Source of the DNA: Chlamydoabsidia padenii
Lineage: Eukaryota > Mucoromycota > Mucoromycetes > Mucorales > Cunninghamellaceae
Reading direction: 5' to 3'
Assembly (NCBI GenBank): GCA_025330725.1
Contig: JAIWND010000012.1
Span: 372,001 to 436,000 of the forward strand
Length of the DNA: 64,000 nt
The notes under the pieces are model-generated. The model saw nothing but the letters and a program-made list of their open reading frames with translations, ran no database searches and was not told the origin of the DNA. The translations under genes and the position numbers were made by a program. Positions within the stretch are counted from its first letter, which is position 1; each line of letters begins with the position of its first letter. Below are positions 45,372 to 54,820 of the stretch, piece after piece.

Positions 45372-46453
45372 TCATTCCAAAAAGGAACCCAAAACATCTG
45401 TCATTGTAATGACACCTTGAACATGCCCATCCTGATCCACCCACCATAATCGATATGCTTTTCTCAAAACAAAAGCCGCCATGATCTGGGACAAGGTGAA
45501 GCGCTCATGACAAGTGAAAGGCGCGACCAAGTCCCCATGTTTCGATTTCAGGAACATGAGCACGGGTTTGGCGAGTTCTTGTAACCGATCCTTGTTCAGC
45601 CCACGTAAATCTTGAGGTCCAATATCCGCTACCAGGCACCCATCGTCATCCACGATCGGCAAAGCGCTGATCAAAGGATCATGGGCGATCTGTTCAAACG
45701 TTCTCATAGCAGTGGTTTTCATGCTCACCGAGGACACTTGTGTAACCATCCGACCTAGTTGTTGTTGTCGCCTGGAATGTGACATTTTCACCAACTGAGG
45801 CACTGTGATATCAAGAATAGTACCCAGGTGATGATTATGGGCCTGGAGATAACGTACAATGTCCATTTGAGATAAGAGTACCACAGGATCGTTAGGGTTA
45901 TTGCTATTGTTCACCAGAACCCGATGACCGCCATGTTCACTAAGGAGAGATAACACTTGGCCCAAGGAATCGGTGCATTGTACTGTCACCAACTTGCTGC
46001 TTTCCTCGGTCTGGCCAATGGCTTCCTTGATTTGAAGTTGGAAAAACTGGGTATCTGATGTCTAAATCGGGAGAAAAAGAAAGTTCAAGCCACGTTGTGG
46101 TTTCAAATCCCGATACTGATTGTTTTCCTTCCCACGGTATTTTATTCTTTTGTTCCACTTACATGTTGACTGAGTAGTTTCAATTGATCCAATACACTGA
46201 TGATTGTGACATAAACTTTGGTTTGGTTCTCATCCAGCCGATAGACGGGGATGGATAAGATATCTTGAGCCAGGAGCACATCAAATGCTTCTTCGATCGT
46301 GGCTGATACTGGTAAATCCAACAACTGACGATTGGAATGTGTAGGCTTTACATTGGCAATAACGTTACTGATGGTCTTGGTGGCAATGAAGGATGCATGA
46401 GTACTGCTATTACTATTGGTAGAAGGTGCTGGTTGTCGTTGTAGAGTCGTCAT
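45372..46453 (-). CDS. Four-CBS-domain protein, Sds23/Snf4-like
   Basis: CBS pairs bind adenine nucleotides and act as energy sensors. Exons 46453-46163 and about 46062-45372 encode roughly 325 residues. CBS units are visible as ATIEEAFDVLLAQDILSIPVYR, then LGQVLSLLSEHGGHRVLVNN, then AMRTFEQIAHDPLISALPIVDDDGCLVADI and LSQIMAAFVLRKAYRLWWVDQDGHVQGVITMTDVL. The layout (two tandem pairs, short N-terminal lead) fits fission yeast Sds23 or AMPK gamma/Snf4 relatives. No kinase domain. Which of the two is meant cannot be read safely. A CGGGATTTGAA box lies in its intron (46102) and another 73 bp upstream. Confidence 0.8.
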
Positions 46454-46525
46454 TTGATCGCGGGAGGATTGGGAAAGAAAAAAAAAAGATACTAACGGAA
46501 AAAAAATTCTCTTATATTCATGCGA

Positions 46526-46537
46526 GCGGGATTTGAA
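46526..46537 (+). promoter_or_regulatory. GCGGGATTTGAA box, CBS-gene promoter
   Basis: An exact 12-mer 73 bp upstream of the CBS ATG, opposite in strand. It is flanked by TTCATG words on both sides (ATTCATGCGA before it, GAATTCATG after it). Confidence 0.5.
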
Positions 46538-47039
46538 TTCATGACCAAGAGACCCTGAACCAATAAGATACATTCCTCAACCTAAACATACTTGAGTTTT
46601 CTCAAGTTTTGCATACATGTTTATTCTATTCCTATTTTGGATAAAGAGATGAATTCTATTTTGCTTGTGGGAGGGGAATCACATCACACATCAAAGTGTG
46701 TTGTCAATTCAGTGAAGTGGGGGACTATTTTCGACGCTTAAACGGGGCTTTTCGTCTATTCCGACCAAAACGAACCCCCGCTACCGCTTTTGGAGACCTT
46801 TTGAGGATTGTCGAGGAGGTAAGAAGGAACAAGCGATCATCGATGAAGGACTATGATGCTGTTGTTGGATCTTCTTCTTCCAATGGAACATCAACCCATT
46901 CACTCATTCCTTAAGAATGTTGTTACTTTATCGGTGAGCACCACCCATGTTTTGGATTTGTATGACCAAGAAATATCGGGATTTGAAAAACTTTTTTTTC
47001 ATGCATATAATTTTTAAATCAAAAAACCACACTTTTCAG
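46538..47039. other. Gap left of the repeat array
   Basis: This gap holds a CGGGATTTGAA box at 46977-46987 followed by TTCATGCATATAA. The frame at 46696-46914 begins at GTG and has no recognisable features, so it is not called a gene. Confidence 0.35.
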
Positions 47040-47790
47040 ATCCCTTTTTATTCCCGTAAATTTCAGACCAACTCGGGGGCCAGGTGTAGCGGTGAATATG
47101 ATTAGGTGCGTCGTGTTGTTAGAGGTGGAGTTGCATGAATCTGTATTTGAATCTGTATAATCAAGAATTGGGCGGGCTATGGGATGAAAAGACTGTATTT
47201 TTTTTTTACAAACGTTAATTGCTCCTCTCCTAGGATACCCTTGACAAGGACACTTGGTTTGCTGGATTGGGAAATTCATGCAGAATTGGGATATGTAATT
47301 AAACCGCCGCCTTCACTTGCATGAGTCAAATCTCACCATTCTGCAAGCGCATAGTTAGGACTAGATGTAGAGGTGAATATGATTAGGTGGGCCATGTGGA
47401 TGAATTTGCATGAATCTGGATTTGAATTTGCATAATCAAGAGTTGGACGGGTTATGATGAAAAGACACTGTTTTTTTTCAAATGTAAATTGCCCCTCTCC
47501 TAGAATACCCCTGACAACGACACTTGATCTGCTGGACTGGGAAATTCATGCAGAATCGGGATATGTAATTAAAACACCGACTTTACTTGCATGAATCAAA
47601 TCTCATCACCCGGCGGGCGTAAAGTTGGGGCCAGGTGTAGAGGTGATTATGGTTAGGTGGGCCGTGTGGGTAGAGGTATATTTGTATGAATCGGGATGTG
47701 AATATACATAATCAGGGATTGGATGTGCTATGGAAGCCATATCATAGTGAAAAGACTGGATTTTTTTCCAACATATGAAGACTTGACTAT
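47040..47790 (+). repeat. Tandem array of a ~275-bp repeat, about 2.6 units
   Basis: Units start at the word AGGTGTAGCGGTG/AGATGTAGAGGTG at about 47082, 47363 and 47633, giving spacings of 281 and 270 bp. Shared blocks in order: GAATATGATTAGGTG, TTGCATGAATCTG.ATTTGAAT, TAATCAAGA.TTGG.CGGG, GATGAAAAGAC, TTGC.CCTCTCCTAG, GACACTTG.T.TGCTGGA, GAAATTCATGCAGAAT.GGG, ATATGTAATTAAA and ACTTGCATGA.TCAAATCTCA. The third unit is truncated after the T run near 47770. The left lead (TTTCAGACCAACTCGGGGG) is shared with the copies near 28.8-29.0 kb. There is no coding potential. Confidence 0.8.
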
Positions 47791-48268
47791 AGACTACCTT
47801 TTTTGTGGATTCGGATCATGATCATGGAGGGATGTGAAGGTGCTGTCAGTGGAGTCTTTGTTATCGTTTCAAGTTCAGACATTGGTAAGAAACAAGAGGG
47901 GAAAACATGGAACCGCCCTAATTTATATATCAGAGTAAATCGGGAGCTTGAAATTTGTGCCCCCCCTCTTTGCGGGGGCACCCACTCAAAAAAACGCTGC
48001 TCGCAGGATTCCCATCCATTCGTCCCATTCCGATTTGAAGACAGCGACTTTTCAAATCCTATTTAAAGACCGAATTATAGTCAAGCCACGTATAGTAATG
48101 AATGGCGGGACATGAACATCAGCTTGATGTCCCTCTGATTTCAGCGTAAGTATAGTTCCCAGTGCCCGCAAAGCATATCCCTCCAAATATAATAAGAGTA
48201 AAGTAGCATGTTTATTTAAAAGGTAGGTCGGTATAATATACAAAATCAAAAAAAAAGTAATAAATAAT
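47791..48268. other. Gap between the repeat array and NDUFA4-like gene
   Basis: The gap contains short open frames only. Around 48025-48065 the words CGATTTGAAGA and TTTTCAAATCC again resemble halves of the recurring box. No gene is supported. Confidence 0.3.
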
Positions 48269-48669
48269 TTAAAGGCGATCGCGAGAGTAACTGTGAAATA
48301 AAAGACGATAAAGAGATAAGTTTATAATGTCCTTTTTCAGGTTCATAATTTACTTACCTCTTGGAAAACTTTTGGTTGACGGTCATAAGTTTGAGTTGAG
48401 TATCTTGATCAATGTTTCTCCAGGGGAAAGGGTTGTTGGTACGATCCCATACAACTTCAGGACCACTAGAAGAAGAAGAAGAAAAAAGTGAGTTTTCTTT
48501 TTCCTATTATCATTATCATGAACAAAGAAAGGACTTACCGAGCCAAACGAGTCAAATACCAGCCAGCTAGACCGACAGCAGCACCCATGGTCACATAGAT
48601 GGGGATGATTTCATGCTTGTACCAGATAGACCAGAAAGATTTCTTAGCAGTGTGAGCAGCAGCAGGCAT
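48269..48669 (-). CDS. NDUFA4/MLRQ (B12D) family mitochondrial subunit
   Basis: This is a small single-membrane-span protein of the respiratory chain; NDUFA4 is now assigned to complex IV. ATG 48669 opens MPAAAHTAKKSFWSIWYKHEI. The membrane span is IPIYVTMGAAVGLAGWYLTRLA, followed after an intron by GPEVVWDRTNNPFPWR, the family signature (family form: PDV.WDR.NPEPW). A last small exon encodes YSRDRL after a TTCACAG acceptor. About 86 residues, as expected. Three exons, too short for single-frame detection. Found from sequence translation. Confidence 0.88.
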
Positions 48670-49091
48670 GTTGATTGTGATTTATAATAAAGGATAGTAT
48701 GAAGAGAGTAAGAAAAGGGTAGACAAGGTCTAGGTATTTATATTCATGCGCCCACTTACTCCGCCCGGTAAAATTTTTCAGGGGTACCCAATCATAAACT
48801 TAGAACACATCAAACGCCGATAGTCTTGTTTCGCCCTGTTTCAAACAAACAAATCATAGCCAAGCGGTTGTTTCTACTACTTTAATATTGATTCAAGCTC
48901 CGGCCTTCATTTGATTGGTCAGACCGTCTCCCATCTCGACTGCACCCCCCCACCACGCTTCATTCTAATTGGGCATACACAAAGATAGGACAAAAGATGG
49001 CAACAAAAGATAACAAGTTTATTATTATTATTATTAATATTATGATATAATGGTATAACTAGTACTAAGGGGAAAGGAAGATATAAAAGTG
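48670..49091. other. Promoter of the NDUFA4-like gene
   Basis: Just before the gene lies TATTCATGCGCCCACTTACTCCGCCC, with a GCCCGGTAAAATTTTT word near 48773 that is a distant relative of the box. Further right a TATTATTATT run ends near the 3' end of the bHLH gene. Nothing coding is seen. Confidence 0.35.
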
Positions 49092-49426
49092 TCATGAAGA
49101 GTGTCGATCCAATTGGGCCTTGAGATGAGTGATTTCCACCCGATACCGTTGATCCATCAAACGATATTGATCCAATTGAGATCGTAAAGTGCCCAATTCG
49201 TCCCGTAACCCCTTAATATGTTGGACAGCACGAACAAGTAATCGTGATTTGTTCTTCTCGTTTCCCGGTATCACCGCCGCCAGATCATCCATTGCTCGAT
49301 TAATCGTTTCACGCCGTTTCCGTTCCACCCTTTTATGATTCTCTTTTCGTCGTTCAAACCATTCAGGTGAGCCAGGTACAAGTTTCGTTGGATAGTTTGT
49401 TGGTCTGTAGATTGTTGTATCATTAC

Positions 49427-49466
<40 letters not shown>

Positions 49467-49601
49467 AACAAAAAAAGGATGTGAGAGCAGAAGTTATTGA
49501 TTGATAAAGGGGAGAGGGACTTACTTGGTGGGATCGTTACTGTCAATGGTCACTTTATTATTATCGTGGTTGTTGTGAGCATCGGCCTTGCAAATAGTCA
49601 T
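49092..49601 (-). CDS. bHLH transcription factor, Cbf1-like
   Basis: Two exons. Exon 1 runs from ATG 49601 (MTICKADAHNNHDNNK). Exon 2 begins after a CTACAG acceptor at about 49405. The bHLH is WFERRKENHKRVERKRRETI followed by NRAMDDLAAVIPGNEKNKSRLLVRAVQHI. The basic region has the His-x3-Glu-x3-Arg pattern that reads CANNTG E-boxes of the CACGTG type, as in Cbf1, USF and Ino-type factors. The domain is followed by a leucine-heptad extension (LRDELGTLRSQLDQYRLMDQR). With only about 140 residues the protein is almost all DNA-binding and dimerisation domain. The intron contains a (CAA)n run of about 12 repeats. Confidence 0.87.
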
Positions 49602-50093
49602 AGTTTTGGGTTAAATTAGATTAAGAGATTCTTCAAGATTAATGAAGAGAAAAAGAAAGAAAAAAAAAAAAAGGAGGGGTGCAGGAGACGGGGGTTAAAA
49701 AAGAATCAACTGGGAGCACATGACCTGTTGAAATCACAAGGAACCGTTGTGCAACCTCACTTGAATATACTTTGCATTGGTGAAAGGCCTCCTTTTCTCG
49801 ATGCCATGAAAACATGTGCTCCAGTATTTCAGAAGCTATGTGATCATCAGATGCAGGGCGGTTCCTTTTACTTTTGATAAAAACAACGAGAGCTAAAAAT
49901 GGGACAGATCAAATTGACTTTATTAAACACATACACAAACAAAGGGAGCAAATATAGATATAAAGACTATTGGGGTAAAAAGGTACAATAACAAGTATGT
50001 GTGTGCGTAGGGAGGGGGGAATATCAATAAACGTATGGATTAGAGGAGAGAGAGAGAGAGACAGACAGAGAAAGAGACAATTATTACAAGTTT
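49602..50093. other. Gap between bHLH start and striatin stop
   Basis: This is the bHLH promoter with an A-rich run near 49660, then striatin 3' UTR containing a GA-rich tract near 50045-50080. No gene is supported. Confidence 0.35.
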
Positions 50094-52846
50094 TCATTGT
50101 CCCTGATAATACACCTTGACAATACCATCAGCACCACCACTGACCATCCAAGGATAAGCACGATGATACTGAATATCCAAAACACCTTCGTCGCCCTTTT
50201 TCCGATGTGCCGAGAACTCTTGAAGGCAAGTCTTGGTCATTGCCATATCCCAAAGACGAATTGATGCATCGTGGCCACCGGATACAAATGCCATTCCATT
50301 AGGGTCCATATCCAAACTGGTAACCGCATCCAAATGTGCTGACATGTTAAACGTGCATTTACCGCTGTTGATGTCGAAAAATCGTACTTGTCGATCTTCG
50401 TGTCCTGATATTACAATAGGCATGGTCGGATGACTGACCACCTTGTTAATCTGAGTGTTGGGTGTGGAGTCTAAAGGGAGAAGAAGAAAAAGTGAGTGAG
50501 TAACATGTTTTTCTTCTCCCCTCTATATTATATGACATTTTACCATAGTCATCATCACTACCAGTGAATGTCGAAACCAATTTTCCTGTTTCTAAATCAA
50601 ACAATTGAATCTTGGCATTGTTATAAGATACCACCAGTTTATTCACATCAGTTCGACAAAAGTCAACACAAGTCGGTGCTACTGAAAATATAAATATAAA
50701 GGTATGTTAATCCTTAGGTTGTTTTTTTACTATTGGTATTTCATGTTTTAATTACCGTGGTTATCGTGTTCAGTCCCTTGATATGTCCATGAGTGTTTCA
50801 ACAAGTCTCCATATCCTTGAGTATCCCATAATTTGACCTTGCCATCCGCCGAAGCCGAAGCTAGCCAAGTAGTAGTCGAAGAAGAAGGTAGTGATAGTTT
50901 AAAGTCCCAAATAGCATCGGTGTGACCAACAAATGTCGTGATATATAAAGATGGATCAACTGGAGAGAAAGTGCCATGCTGCTCGGAAGGTAGACGCCAA
51001 ACACGGATTGTAGAGTCCAAACTTGCAGAATATACCCTGTTTTGTTCTCCAGAGATGGCTACACTGGTAACAATGTTATTGTGTCCTCGATAAGTAACAT
51101 TGGCATCAAGATCATCCTGTGACCTACCATATTATAAATATAAAAAAGTGGTTAGTTTCAAATCATCCCCAAAATAATATCAGCAAGTAAACTTACTTTT
51201 TCGCCCCTCCATCAGTGTTAGTATTCCGCTGTAGATCGACCACCTTGACTGTTCCATCATCTGACCCAGTGGCAAATAACATGTCACTTGGATGGAAGGC
51301 AACCGCACGCACTGAATCCAGATGTCCCTTGAATAACAGTTTCGTTTTCCATAGTTTTGGTGTATCGTTTTGGTAGTTCTATTTAAACACAAGTGAGTAT
51401 TTTTAAATCATTTTACATTGTGATCATTGGTTTACCTTTGTCATTGGGCCAAGAGACGAAAGATCTGTTTCTTGAGGTTCGGGAGATCTTCTTTCCGATT
51501 CTAAAACATCACAATCATTGTTAATCACACACATATTGACTTGACATTTACTTACTTTTGGTTCCTTTGTTGATACTTTTCATCATTTTCTGCACCCTTT
51601 CGTTAGAGAGGTTGTATTTTTCCTGCATCTTCTTGGACTAGAAAAAGTTAAATGTTAATAATCAAACCCCACCCATTCTTTTATTCTTCTTTCTATTTAC
51701 CAGTTCTTCATTGTCAGCTTCCGTCAGTGTAACCGAATCGCGATTAGCAGCAAGTGTTTTATCGACCACCCCATTATTAAACATTTCCACCTCATCCACA
51801 TTATCTATAGGTGCCGGATCGGAAGGTGGTAAAGGAGGAGATTGTCTATTCGCACCAAGTCCACCCGCACTGTTATCCTCCGTCGCCTTGAAATCATCGG
51901 TTGTAGATTTGTAGTTGCGACTAGGTGATTTAGGAGTAGATACTGATTTGGTAGTAGGTGTCTTTGTTGTGGGCCCATTTCGTGAAGTTGTTGATGAGGT
52001 ACTGCTGATAGAAGAAGTTGACATTCGATTGGCGTTTTTCATACTGTTACTTCGAACCGAGTTTGCGAGTGAATAGGTGAGTGGCATTTTGGTAGGTATG
52101 GAGGTGAGGTAATTGATTTCTTGAAGACACCTTTAATGAGAATGGAGGGTTAGTAGGTAGTAGGACAATAATGTGTGTGTGTGTGAAAGAGAGAGAGAGA
52201 GAGAGAGAGAGAACTTACGTTTTTAATGCCTGGCGACTTTTTTCACGAAGTTTGATATCAGCCATGGTATCTGGAGTAGGTGTTTTAGAGGATATGTCGA
52301 CTGGGTATGTTAGTTGAGAAGCTATAAAAAGATAAATGCGTTAGTAGACCCTTCTTATTCATCCCCCGCCTCCATGATTGACTTGCCTTGATCAGAGGTA
52401 TCCGAGGATATTTTACCGTCCATTGTCGTTTTTGGTGATGGTTGAGTGACAAGTTGTCGTTCCCTAAACAAAAAAAACAAAAAAAACAAAAAAAAAGAAG
52501 GTGAGTATATTTTGTGTGTGTGTGTGTGTTGTATGATTTCCGTCTGTAGTACCTTTCCCGCCTCAGTGCGTATTCCAGCATTTTTACACGTTTGATCAAA
52601 TCACCTTTTAAACTTTCAACACCCCTCCGTTCGCCTTCCAATAACGCAATCCTAGCCTATAAAAGACAAACAATTAATATACAAATTACATTGTTTTAGC
52701 TTGTCCTTTTTTTTATATACCTTTAGTTCAGCCTGTTCGATAGTCCATTCATTCCTTTCACGTTCAAACCTTCGCCATTCTGCTTGTATATAGTGAAGTA
52801 CACCAGGTAAACTGTACTCCTTGGGTGGAATTGTTTCAGCCAACAT
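50094..52846 (-). CDS. Striatin-family scaffold (STRIPAK subunit)
   Basis: Striatins scaffold PP2A and GCK kinases in the STRIPAK complex, which in fungi controls hyphal fusion and sexual development. About eleven exons. ATG 52846 opens MLAETIPPKEYSLPGVLHYIQ. The N-terminal caveolin-binding and coiled-coil segment (YIQAEWRRFERERNEWTIEQAELKARIALLEGERRG, then RVKMLEYALRRER) is the family hallmark. A Ser/Thr/Pro linker follows, then seven or so WD repeats, with GHDASIRLWD, SADGKVKLWDT, GHTDAIWDF and SGGADGIVKVYYQGQ at the end. Length about 700 residues, typical. A TG/GA-repeat lies in an intron near 52170-52212. Confidence 0.93.
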
Positions 52847-53492
52847 ATAAATGTGTCCAGTAGCAAGATATAATAAAAAGAAGGTCTAGGTAGCTATATA
52901 TATAAAAGTAAAACTAAAAAGTGAGATGGTTAAAAAGAGGCACTCCCTTTTTTCTTTTAGGTGTAGCCAGATGACTCTAGGCCTCCTTATTCTTTTTTCT
53001 TTATTCTATTGTACTTACTATTATATACAGACCAACGGCGATTCAAGTATGACTAATGTAAACTTGTGAATATCTTTTTTTATGTGAGTTCAAAAACGGA
53101 AGAGAAAGAGACAAAAAGAAAAAATTGGGCGGGTTTTAAAATAGTCCTCCTGACACAATGAGCGAGAGGTATCGACCCTATTTTTTTTTTTTTTTTTTTC
53201 TGGATAGGGGCTATTCCTCATACAAATTGTAAACCAAGGTGATCAAGACGTTTGAAGCACAATGTATGTCTGCTTTTGGCGCATAGAGAACAGACTGTGG
53301 GGAGGGAAAGGGCGATGTAGCATTGATACTTATCAGCGTTCCACGTTCATTCTCTCTAATTGGCTGGAATTATATTCAAATCCCGCCTCATGGCCGTAGG
53401 TAAGACAGGCAAATTTATTATTTTGTCTTGAAAACCCTCTTTTTTCTCTTTCTCATCTTTTTTAAAAAAAACAAAAAACACATACATTCATC
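52847..53492. promoter_or_regulatory. Divergent promoter of striatin and PHO88
   Basis: Two genes diverge from this 646-bp gap. It contains a GGGCGGGTTTTAAAATAG word near 53136, a T run (53181-53199) and an exact GCGGGATTTGAA box on the minus strand at 53375-53386. Confidence 0.45.
53375..53386 (-). promoter_or_regulatory. GCGGGATTTGAA box, PHO88 promoter
   Basis: An exact 12-mer (read on the minus strand) ending 106 bp before the PHO88 ATG. Confidence 0.5.
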
Positions 53493-54147
53493 ATGGGCTC
53501 TCCTAGTTTTTTGACCTCTCCTATGTTTAACATTGCTGTCATGTTGGTGATCATGCAGTTAGGTAAAAAGATTGACTGGAACGATCCTGATACTTTGATG
53601 ATGGCTCGTATTGGCTACTATAGTGCTCAAGCTTTGGTGATTGCTTTGGCCTATGGATTAATGCAAGTTGTCAAGTCTAAGAACGGTAAGGCAAACAGGG
53701 AAGAGTAAAATGGGATGGGTAGAGTGGAGATGGTGATACTGATATCTTACCTTTTGTGTAATTATAGACACCACCGAATTGAAATACACTGAAACCAAGA
53801 GCGGTGCTACTCAAGGCCAAGAAATCAAGACCACCAATGTTGCTTACGATACTGCTCAAGTCCAACAATTCATCCAATCAACCTTGACCTCTGTGGCAAT
53901 GATTTCCTTGATGCACTGGCAATTCAAATTCACCCAACCCTTGTTGATGCAATCCATCTTGCCCTTCAAGAACTTGTTGTCTCATAAAATCGCCTTGATC
54001 TATCTGTGGGGTGATGATGCTACCGCAGAAAGCTTGAAACGTCCTTTCGCTGCTGAAAATCCTTTGGCTGCCTTGATGGGTGGTGGTGGTGGTAGTGCGG
54101 CTGCTCCTGCTGAACCTGTGGATGATGGTCATAAGAAGAAGGATTAA
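53493..54147 (+). CDS. Pho88/SND3 family ER membrane protein
   Basis: The yeast homologue acts in SND targeting of proteins to the ER and was first found in phosphate transport. Exons 53493-53685 and 53768-54147 encode 191 residues. N-terminal hydrophobic stretch SPMFNIAVMLVIMQLGKKID, a second span (YYSAQALVIALAYGLMQVV), then the conserved DTTELKYTE and LMHWQFKFTQPLLMQSILPFKNLLSHK. Near the end, FAAENPLAALMGGGGG and a Lys tail. Motifs and length match Pho88 well. An AATAAA signal lies at 54304. Confidence 0.93.
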
Positions 54148-54450
54148 AATCATTATATATTGGTGTGTTTAGGTAATCTATTGTACATATATATATTATA
54201 CATCCACCTTCTTTTACCTTTTTATCATCATTATCATTTGAAACACGCCCTTACCCACATTTTATACACTTGTATCAACTTATTTATTAGTTTAGTATCA
54301 TCATAATAAAAATCTCTTTAAAATCCAAATGAAATGTCTTTTTTTTTTTGTATTATGGGAGGAATGGGACATGGTAATAGTAGAATGGGCCTTGGTCTAA
54401 ACGACTCTTGTAAAAAAGGGCTCGCTTTATTCACATTACACATACATAGC

Positions 54451-54498
<48 letters not shown>

Positions 54499-54820
54499 TG
54501 ATCTGCCATTGGCGGAATCTTACTGACAAGATGACCCTATCATCGCTGATGGATCATTTACTATCCTCACCCGTAAAGTTACGCAACAGAGTCCAAGTGA
54601 CTAGATCCTGTCCAATCAGAGTCAAGTTCTTCTTTCCCCCCATAAGCTAGTTTAGTATGCAGATAAAAGAAACACCACTGTATATGCTGTTAATAAGACA
54701 ATAGGATGGTAATACATAATTGGATTCTTGTTTTATTAAAAAATATATAAAAAGGGACATGACTAACTATGAAGGATGGGATGAAATATAAATATAATAC
54801 AAAGGAGATAACTATTGATT
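54148..54820. other. Gap between two convergent 3' ends with a 45-base A run
   Basis: The two 3' UTRs of PHO88 and the bZIP gene meet here. A pure A run occupies 54452-54496. No gene is seen; the 63-codon minus-strand frame across the run is an artefact of the homopolymer. Confidence 0.4.

Noticed and set aside
46504..46580. tRNA-like reading on the minus strand around TTCAAATCCCGC
   Set aside because: The T-stem (ATGAA against CCCGC) does not pair and no 5' acceptor arm matches, so it is not a tRNA gene.
46696..46914. Plus frame of 72 codons left of the repeat array
   Set aside because: Starts at GTG; the first ATG upstream leads to a stop in another frame.
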